The position numbers and the translations under genes are program-made. Below the pieces are notes generated by a model, which saw only the letters and a program-made list of their open reading frames with translations, was not told where the DNA came from and made no database searches. Positions 29,806-35,139 of a stretch of DNA of 35,139 nt are shown here, piece by piece. Source of the stretch: Clostridia bacterium. GTDB lineage: Bacteria; Bacillota; DSM-521; Neomoorellales; JACIYF01. Where the stretch lies: positions 1-35,139 of the forward strand of contig JACIYF010000016.1 of assembly GCA_014360065.1 (NCBI GenBank), read 5' to 3'. The first letter of the stretch is position 1. Every line of letters begins with the position of its first letter.

Positions 29806-31142
29806 TGTACGTTAACCTAGATTTTCAAAATTACCACCGGCAAATTGACGAATCTGACCTGTTAAGGGCCGTGGGTAAGGTTACCGAGGTAGTCGGCTTA
29901 ACAGTGGAAGTGGCAGGGATAACGGCTTCGGTTGGGGAGATCTGCTTGATCCATGTGCCCGGGAACGCTCACCCCGTTCAAGCAGAAGTAGTTGGTTTTC
30001 GGGCCCGACATACCTTGGTTATGCCCCTAGGTGAACTGGGGGGAATCGCCCCTGGCTGTCCAGTGGTGCCAACTAGAATGCCACACCGCGTCATTGTAGG
30101 TTCGGCAGTTCTGGGTCGGGTGCTGGACGGCTTGGGCCAACCTATCGATGGACAGGGAATTCCTCTGCGAGGACAGTGGTATAAAGTGAACAATTCACCT
30201 CCGGGCCCCTTGCAGCGGAGGCGGATTACGGAACCTTTGGAAACGGGAATCAAGTGCATAGACACGCTTTTAACCTGTGGTCAGGGGCAGAGAATAGGTA
30301 TTTTTTCTGGCAGCGGGGTTGGAAAAAGTACCCTCCTGGGAATGATAGCGCGCCACAGCAGCGCAGATGTTAATGTAATTGCCCTGGTTGGGGAGCGAGG
30401 CCGAGAGGTATTGGACTTCATTGAAAAAGATTTAGGCCCCAAAGGTTTGGAACGGTCGGTAGTGGTAGTAGCTACCTCCGACCAGCCAGCATTAGTTCGA
30501 ATCAAGTCGGCTTTGGTAGCAACTACCTTGGCCGAGTACTTCCGGGATCAGGGCATGACGGTAATGTTAATGATGGATTCAATCACCCGTTTTGCGATGG
30601 CAATGCGAGAGGTAGGGCTAGCGATTGGTGAACCACCGGCTACCAGGGGTTATCCACCCTCGGTATTTGCCGGCATGGCCCGGTTGCTGGAGCGTTCCGG
30701 AACCTCGCTAACCGGTTCCATCACTGGGCTTTACACGGTGTTAGTGGACGGGGATGACATGAATGAGCCCATAGCAGACGCTGTTCGTGGCATTTTGGAC
30801 GGTCACATCGTCCTCTCACGGGAACTGGCCTCTCGCAACCACTTTCCGGCAATTGATGTCTTGCAAAGCGTAAGCCGGTTGATGCCGGAACTGGTCTCTG
30901 AGTCTCATAAAAACTTGGCAGCTAAGGTTAGAGATATTCTGGCCACATATCGTGAGTCTGAGGACTTGATTAATATTGGTGCCTACAAGGCTGGGTCCAA
31001 CCCGCGCATCGACGAGGCCATAAGATTGCACGGGCCCATAGAGAGCTTTCTCCGGCAGGGGATCGAAGAAGTCTTTCGCCTTGGAGATAGCGTTGCTGCC
31101 TTAGAAGCAATACTGGGGCAGGGAGGAGCGGGGGATGCGTAG
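29805..31142 (+). CDS. fliI: Flagellum-specific ATPase FliI
   Basis: 445 residues from ATG 29805, overlapping the fliH stop. It is the hexameric ATPase of the flagellar type III export system. The N-terminal beta barrel is at about 15-95. Walker A is SGSGVGKSTLLG near residues 169-180, and ALVGERGREVLDFIEKDLG and Walker B VMLMMDSITRFAMAMREVGLA follow. GEPPATRGYPPSVFAGMARLLERSG is the F1-like signature loop. The length is normal. It lies between fliH and fliJ, its two partners. Confidence 0.97.
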   Translation: MYVNLDFQNYHRQIDESDLLRAVGKVTEVVGLTVEVAGITASVGEICLIHVPGNAHPVQAEVVGFRARHTLVMPLGELGGIAPGCPVVPTRMPHRVIVGSAVLGRVLDGLGQPIDGQGIPLRGQWYKVNNSPPGPLQRRRITEPLETGIKCIDTLLTCGQGQRIGIFSGSGVGKSTLLGMIARHSSADVNVIALVGERGREVLDFIEKDLGPKGLERSVVVVATSDQPALVRIKSALVATTLAEYFRDQGMTVMLMMDSITRFAMAMREVGLAIGEPPATRGYPPSVFAGMARLLERSGTSLTGSITGLYTVLVDGDDMNEPIADAVRGILDGHIVLSRELASRNHFPAIDVLQSVSRLMPELVSESHKNLAAKVRDILATYRESEDLINIGAYKAGSNPRIDEAIRLHGPIESFLRQGIEEVFRLGDSVAALEAILGQGGAGDA

Positions 31143-31596
31143 ATTTGTATTCGGCTTAGAGAAGGTGTTGGATTATCGCCAAGCCATAGAAAAAGCAGAA
31201 AAGGCTCATCTGGGAGAAGCAGAACGATACCTGGAAAGGGAACGGGAGGTCCTGGCAGCTTGGTGCCAACGCTGGGAAAAGGAGTTGGAGGTAACACCGG
31301 CAGGGACAATCGATATTGGCCAGTGGCAACACCGGGATCAGTACTTGGGTTATGTGGATATGAGAATGGAAACGCAGAAGCAAGTAGTTGGACAGGCTGA
31401 GAACCAGGTAGAAGCCCAGCGGCAGAAGGTTATAGCTGCAATGCAGGAACGGGAAGTGGTAAGCAAGTTAAAGGATAGAAAGCGCAGGCAGTATATCCAG
31501 GAAAGTCTGCGGCAGGATCAAAAGGTGCTAGATGAGGCGGCCAGTAGTAGGTTCTTGCTCAAAAAGCGAACCAAAGGTGCAGGCCAGGTGCTGTAA
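31135..31596 (+). CDS. fliJ: Flagellar export protein FliJ
   Basis: 153 residues from ATG 31135, overlapping the fliI stop by 8 bases, with GGAGGAGCGGGGG upstream. FliJ is a coiled-coil stalk protein that sits in the FliI hexamer and contacts the export gate. The N terminus RRFVFGLEKVLDYRQAIEKAEKAHLGEAERYLERE is characteristic (F-x-L-x-x-V-L-x-x-R), and the rest is highly charged helix with no globular domain. The length is normal. Confidence 0.93.
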   Translation: MRRFVFGLEKVLDYRQAIEKAEKAHLGEAERYLEREREVLAAWCQRWEKELEVTPAGTIDIGQWQHRDQYLGYVDMRMETQKQVVGQAENQVEAQRQKVIAAMQEREVVSKLKDRKRRQYIQESLRQDQKVLDEAASSRFLLKKRTKGAGQVL

Positions 31597-31647
31597 TTGG
31601 GATAGGCCAAGGCTTAAGGAATCAGGAGCTGAAAGGAGGTGATGAAT

Positions 31648-32922
31648 ATGATCGGGGTTGTGACTGGAGAAGCCTTGCCGGCAGCTGGACAGGCAAACAC
31701 CAAGGTCAACCAGGAGAATCTCCCAGCTCTAGCCGAGGCGGGCTTTGTAGAAATGTTGTTGTCGCTTCTGGCCGACCCGTTGGTGCTGGCTCGGCCAACT
31801 CCAAGAGATTCGCAGAGTCTGATCGAAACAGGGCTCGGGCATCCGGAGATGATAAGCAACATGCCAGAGTATCCGTTACCAGGCGGTAATGCTGGCTTGA
31901 GTTTGGACCATGGAGCTCAGGCTATAAGCAACCACTCAGCCGAGATGGCGGTGCTCCAGGGAACTGAGGGGAAGGACCCAACAGTTATCACCGGCCCGAA
32001 AGGTCAGGTGGTGCTGGCGGATACTGTAGTGCCTGGTGGTACTGCTGCATCCACCGTCCAAGGGACTGAGCCGATAATATCTGGTCGGTTGGCATTGTCT
32101 CCGGGAGTGCTCGGCTCAGAGGGCGTTGAGGAAAAGGGGTTGCTGGGAAGGCTTCAGGCGAAAGCGGAGAAAGGAGAACATGGTCAGCGAGCCATTAGCG
32201 CTAGACCTGGAAAAGCTGAAGTAGCTTCTTGGGAAGGACCTAAACCTCAAGTGGGGATGAACCTGGTTTCTCGCTCGGAACCCGCCTTTGGTATGAGAAT
32301 GGCGGCCACTTTGGATTCTGAAAATGTGCCCGGCGAGATCCTGATTAGGCACCTACAGGCGGAAGCTTCCGGGGGGGAGGTAGCGATGGCAAAAAAGAAC
32401 CAATCGCTGCCCGCTCCACCGAACGGTGCTGTAGGTGAGCAAGTGGTGGTGTGGTCTCAAAACCGTCTGGACTTTCCCCAGGTGATGACGGCCGCACCTG
32501 AAAGGCTGCTCCAAGAAGTCCTGGTCTATGCTCGGCCTGAGTCGACCAAGGCTAGGCTCAAGTTAGAGACTGATGGGCTTGGGGAAATCCGGGCTAACTT
32601 GGTGTGGAAAGCAGGGCAATTGGATGCGAGCTTCCAGGTAAGTCACCAGCAGGCGGCCCACTTTTTGCAGCAAGGCTTCGGGGAGCTGCGAGATAGATTG
32701 GCCAGCCAGCAGGTGCCGGTAGGTGAATTGATGGTGACGGTAGAGGATGGACAGCAAAACCATAGTTTCCAGCACACCCACCAGCAGGGACAGGAGGTGC
32801 TGAAGCAAGAGGTAGGCGCGGTCACCAGGGTTGGAGGCAGTTACAGTACTGCCCAAGCTGGAGGTAGAACAGCTGGCCCAGCTGAGGAGTTAGGTTGTCG
32901 AGATGTAAACCTGTTAGTGTAG
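31648..32922 (+). CDS. fliK: Flagellar hook-length control protein FliK
   Basis: 424 residues from ATG 31648, 7 bases after the near-perfect site GAAAGGAGGT (31631-31640). FliK measures the hook and triggers the export switch to filament proteins. The N-terminal two thirds are low in conservation, polar and probably extended (the ruler part). The FliK C-terminal domain lies at about residues 285-375: LKLETDGLGEIRANLVWKAGQLDASFQVS, then LRDRLASQQVPVGELMVTVE. A Gln/His-rich segment follows. It is in the usual place between fliJ and flgD. Sequence identity outside the C-terminal domain cannot be judged. Confidence 0.9.
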   Translation: MIGVVTGEALPAAGQANTKVNQENLPALAEAGFVEMLLSLLADPLVLARPTPRDSQSLIETGLGHPEMISNMPEYPLPGGNAGLSLDHGAQAISNHSAEMAVLQGTEGKDPTVITGPKGQVVLADTVVPGGTAASTVQGTEPIISGRLALSPGVLGSEGVEEKGLLGRLQAKAEKGEHGQRAISARPGKAEVASWEGPKPQVGMNLVSRSEPAFGMRMAATLDSENVPGEILIRHLQAEASGGEVAMAKKNQSLPAPPNGAVGEQVVVWSQNRLDFPQVMTAAPERLLQEVLVYARPESTKARLKLETDGLGEIRANLVWKAGQLDASFQVSHQQAAHFLQQGFGELRDRLASQQVPVGELMVTVEDGQQNHSFQHTHQQGQEVLKQEVGAVTRVGGSYSTAQAGGRTAGPAEELGCRDVNLLV

Positions 32923-32952
32923 CAATTACGATATCGACGAGGGGGAAGGAAC

Positions 32953-33393
32953 TTGAGTCCAGTAGGAGCTATCAATTCGTCTAATCCACAGGTTGCGGCA
33001 GCCACTAGTTTGGCTAGCACGAATGTTAGTCTTAATGGGCTGACCAAGAACACGTTCTTGCAAATGCTGGCCGCTCAGATTCGCTATCAGGACCCAATGG
33101 CTCCTATCGATAACAGCACCTTAGTGAGCCAAATGGCGCAATTGGCCACTATGGAGGTTCTCCAGAACTTATCTGAGCAGGTCAGCCGCTTTGAGCAGTA
33201 TGAGAAGGTGATGTTGAGCGCGACTCTGATCGGGAAACAGGTGTCGGTGCGCGACCACGATGGCAGGAGCATTGAGGGGGCAGTGGAGGGTATTTCCTTT
33301 GAGAAGGGCCAAGTCTGGGTAAAACTGGGCGATTCTAGCTACCCGGTGGAATCGGTGGAAACGGTTTGGTCCCACGGTGGTGAAACTAAATGA
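32953..33393 (+). CDS. flgD: Flagellar hook capping/assembly protein FlgD
   Basis: 146 residues from TTG 32953, with GGGGGAAGGAAC directly upstream. FlgD is the scaffold at the tip of the growing hook. The conserved N-terminal part is KNTFLQMLAAQIRYQDPMAPIDNSTLVSQMAQLATMEVLQNL. A short C-terminal SH3-like region follows (LIGKQVSVRDHDGRSIEGAVEGISFEKGQVWVKLGD). It lacks the larger tudor/FnIII insert of proteobacterial FlgD, as is common in clostridia. Its last bases overlap the start of the next gene. Confidence 0.95.
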   Translation: MSPVGAINSSNPQVAAATSLASTNVSLNGLTKNTFLQMLAAQIRYQDPMAPIDNSTLVSQMAQLATMEVLQNLSEQVSRFEQYEKVMLSATLIGKQVSVRDHDGRSIEGAVEGISFEKGQVWVKLGDSSYPVESVETVWSHGGETK

Positions 33394-33773
33394 GCGAAGG
33401 TGTTTCTTTAACCACGGGTGTCAAGGGGCCTAGCCCAGGTGGACCAGGAAGTGCCTTGGGCCAAGTTCGAGGGGCGGTAAAGTTTGACCAGGTGCTGGAG
33501 CAGGCCCAACGAGAAATGCGACTGCCACGGTTTTCGGCCCACGCCCTGGCTAGGTTGGAGCAGCGCCAGATTCACTTGACTGCCAAGCAAGTGGACGAGA
33601 TTGGTAGGGCTATGGCTCGAGCTCGAGAAAAAGGAGCGCGCCAATCCCTGCTACTTTATGGGGATCTGGCTATGGTAGCCAGCATCGGCAACAACACCAT
33701 AGTTACCGCTCTGAATGGCGCGGAAATGAAGGAGCGAGTTTTTACCAACATCGACAGCGCGGTAATCATTTGA
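33390..33773 (+). CDS. Flagellar operon protein of the TIGR02530 type
   Basis: 127 residues from ATG 33390, overlapping flgD by 4 bases (ATGA). It resembles the small protein commonly found between flgD and flgE in Firmicutes: FDQVLEQAQREMRLPRFSAHALARLEQRQIHLTAKQVDEIGRAMARAREKGARQSLLL, then a conserved ending VASIGNNTIVTALNGAEMKERVFTNIDSAVII. The molecular role of this family is not known to me; the position suggests hook assembly. No membrane segment or metal motif is visible. Confidence 0.85.
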   Translation: MSEGVSLTTGVKGPSPGGPGSALGQVRGAVKFDQVLEQAQREMRLPRFSAHALARLEQRQIHLTAKQVDEIGRAMARAREKGARQSLLLYGDLAMVASIGNNTIVTALNGAEMKERVFTNIDSAVII

Positions 33774-33789
33774 CGCCGCGGATAAGTTA

Positions 33790-33838
33790 GGGCCGGTCCG
33801 CCAGGGGGCCCACAGCCGCGGAGCGACGGAAGCGGCTG
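33790..33838 (+). other. GC-rich double hairpin in the leader of flgE
   Basis: Two consecutive stem-loops: GGGCC (33790-33794) with GGCCC (33807-33811), then CAGCCGC (33813-33819) with GCGGCTG (33832-33838). The loop of the second contains two GGA triplets. The element is far more GC-rich than its surroundings and ends 8 bases before the flgE ribosome binding site. An 8-base direct repeat GCCGCGGA (33775 and 33815) is also present. Confidence 0.5.
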
Positions 33839-33859
33839 AGAGCATAAGGAGGGAACATC

Positions 33860-35098
33860 ATGCTTAGATCCCTGTTTGCGGCAGTTTCAGGTATGCAAAA
33901 CATGCAAACCAAAATTGACGTTATTGGTAACAACATAGCTAACGTCAATACCACCGGATTTAAATACGCCCGGGTAAAGTTTCAGGACATGTTGAGTCAG
34001 ACCTTGCGCGGTGCTTCTGCGCCCCAGCAGGGCCGGGGCGGCATCAATCCTTCCCAGGTAGGCCTGGGGATGGTTCTGGGCTCTATCGACAACATCCATA
34101 CCCAAGGTAGCTTGCAACCTACCGGGCGCCCAGAGGACCTGGCTATCCAAGGGAATGGCTTTTTTGTGGTTAGCGATGGTTCGAGGGTTTTCTATACTCG
34201 CGACGGATCTTTCTCCCGGGGAAGCGATGGAGACTTGGTTAATGCTGCTACCGGCATGAAAGTACTAGGCTGGACTGCGGCTTCAGACGGAACCATCGAC
34301 CCTACTGGACCTGTCGGTCCCATCAATATTCCCTTGGGCGAGAAAACCATAGCCAAGGCAACGGAGAATATAGTCTTTATGTATAACCTGGACGCAAACG
34401 CTGCAGTTAACGATACCCATTCAGTGTCAGTGGATGTTTATGATAGCCTCGGGGTCCGGCACACGCTTACATTCACCTTTAAGAAAGGAACGAACCCCAA
34501 CGAATGGACTTGGGATGTGACAGGAGGAACTGATGCTGGTACAATCGACAAGCCAACGGACACTACCCTCAAGTTTAACATGGATGGATCACTGGAATCG
34601 CCAACTACCCCCCCGGAAATTAAGTTTACCCCTACCAACCCTAATGCTGCCGAAGTAAGTATCAAATTAAACTTTCGCGCTGTTACCCAGCTGGCGGCCC
34701 CTAGTACCCTGGATTATAAATATCAGGATGGATTTCCTCCTGGGGAGCTGGAGGGGTTTACCATTGGCTCGGACGGAGTGATAAGCGGGACTTACTCCAA
34801 TGGGCTGGTCAGGAACTTAGGTCAGATTGCCCTGGCGGCTTTTGGTAACCCCGAAGGTTTGCTCAAAGCCGGGGACAACTTGTACCAGATAACCAGCAAT
34901 TCGGGCGAACCCCGGATAGGGACTCCAGGCACCCAGGGGCGAGGAACGATCCAGACGGCTACCTTGGAGATGTCCAACGTAGATCTGGCCCGGGAACTGA
35001 CGGAGATGATCATTACCAGTCGGGCGTTCCAAGCTAATTCCCGGGTGGTGACTACTTCCGACGAGATCTTGCAGGAGCTGATTAACTTGAAACGTTAG
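33860..35098 (+). CDS. flgE: Flagellar hook protein FlgE
   Basis: 412 residues from ATG 33860, behind AAGGAGGGA (33846-33854). It is the major hook subunit. The N-terminal axial motif is LRSLFAAVSGMQNMQTKIDVIGNNIANVNTTGFKYARVKFQDM. The D1 part includes RPEDLAIQGNGFFVV, the central part has the flagellar basal-body D2-type region (VDVYDSLGVRHTLTFTF), and the C-terminal helix is SNVDLARELTEMIITSRAFQANSRVVTTSDEILQELINLKR. The length is close to the family norm. FlgF and FlgG share the ends but are shorter (about 250-270), so FlgE is the better call, also by position after flgD. Confidence 0.95.
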   Translation: MLRSLFAAVSGMQNMQTKIDVIGNNIANVNTTGFKYARVKFQDMLSQTLRGASAPQQGRGGINPSQVGLGMVLGSIDNIHTQGSLQPTGRPEDLAIQGNGFFVVSDGSRVFYTRDGSFSRGSDGDLVNAATGMKVLGWTAASDGTIDPTGPVGPINIPLGEKTIAKATENIVFMYNLDANAAVNDTHSVSVDVYDSLGVRHTLTFTFKKGTNPNEWTWDVTGGTDAGTIDKPTDTTLKFNMDGSLESPTTPPEIKFTPTNPNAAEVSIKLNFRAVTQLAAPSTLDYKYQDGFPPGELEGFTIGSDGVISGTYSNGLVRNLGQIALAAFGNPEGLLKAGDNLYQITSNSGEPRIGTPGTQGRGTIQTATLEMSNVDLARELTEMIITSRAFQANSRVVTTSDEILQELINLKR

Positions 35099-35111
35099 GC
35101 GTGAGGCGGCG

Positions 35112-35139
35112 CCAGCCTCAAGCCTTGGCTTGAGGCTGG
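35112..35139 (+). terminator. Strong stem-loop after flgE, cut by the window edge
   Basis: CCAGCCTCAAGCC (35112-35124) pairs perfectly with GGCTTGAGGCTGG (35127-35139), a 13-bp stem ending exactly at the last base of the window, 13 bases after the flgE stop. Whether a T run follows cannot be seen, so this may be a terminator or an intra-operon attenuator or processing site. Confidence 0.5.

Overview
The window looks like a stretch of chromosome from a Gram-positive, flagellated, probably anaerobic and possibly spore-forming Firmicute of the Moorella/Desulfotomaculum/Thermanaeromonas type. This rests on the flagellar gene order, a DacF-type carboxypeptidase, strong AGGAGG ribosome binding sites, frequent TTG/GTG starts, the CsrA-FliW pair and Spo0A-like boxes. 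The taxon is inferred; no rRNA is present. I see no tRNA or rRNA genes, CRISPR array, insertion sequence or prophage.

Left part (1-12400), housekeeping and accessory genes. Two tandem paralogous methionine-rich coiled-coil proteins (the first cut by the window edge) end at a strong terminator. Then come a GalT-like nucleotidyltransferase, moaC, the ATPase ychF and a membrane-anchored ferritin-like protein. A metallo-beta-lactamase-fold protein lies on the minus strand, followed by a membrane M48 protease and the purine/MTA salvage pair apt-mtnP. Three overlapping M42 aminopeptidase genes lie on the minus strand. They are divergent from a regulator with three HTH domains, and the shared intergenic region has a promoter for each side and a palindrome on the -35 region of the regulator gene.

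Right part (12412-35098), cell wall and motility. After dacF there is one long run of plus-strand motility genes: cheW-cheA-cheB-flgM-flgN-flgK-flgL-fliW-csrA-(nitroreductase)-flaG-fliD-fliS-fliT-like, then a terminator and a 490-base regulatory region, then flgB-flgC-fliE-fliF-fliG-fliH-fliI-fliJ-fliK-flgD-TIGR02530-like-flgE. The first block holds late functions (chemotaxis, anti-sigma-28, filament junction, cap, chaperones, flagellin translation control) and has a near-perfect sigma-28 promoter before flaG. The second block holds the basal body, export ATPase and hook.

The regulatory region 24818-25308 is the highlight. It carries two full matches (plus one partial) to the Spo0A box in helical phase, an 11-base direct repeat, and a class I cyclic-di-GMP riboswitch (GEMM-I) with an 8-bp P1, a GAAA tetraloop and a terminator directly before flgB. 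A potential antiterminator pairs the 3' part of the aptamer with the terminator 5' arm, which predicts an OFF switch: high c-di-GMP stops basal-body and hook expression. Together these suggest that the motile/sessile/sporulation decision is integrated in one leader.
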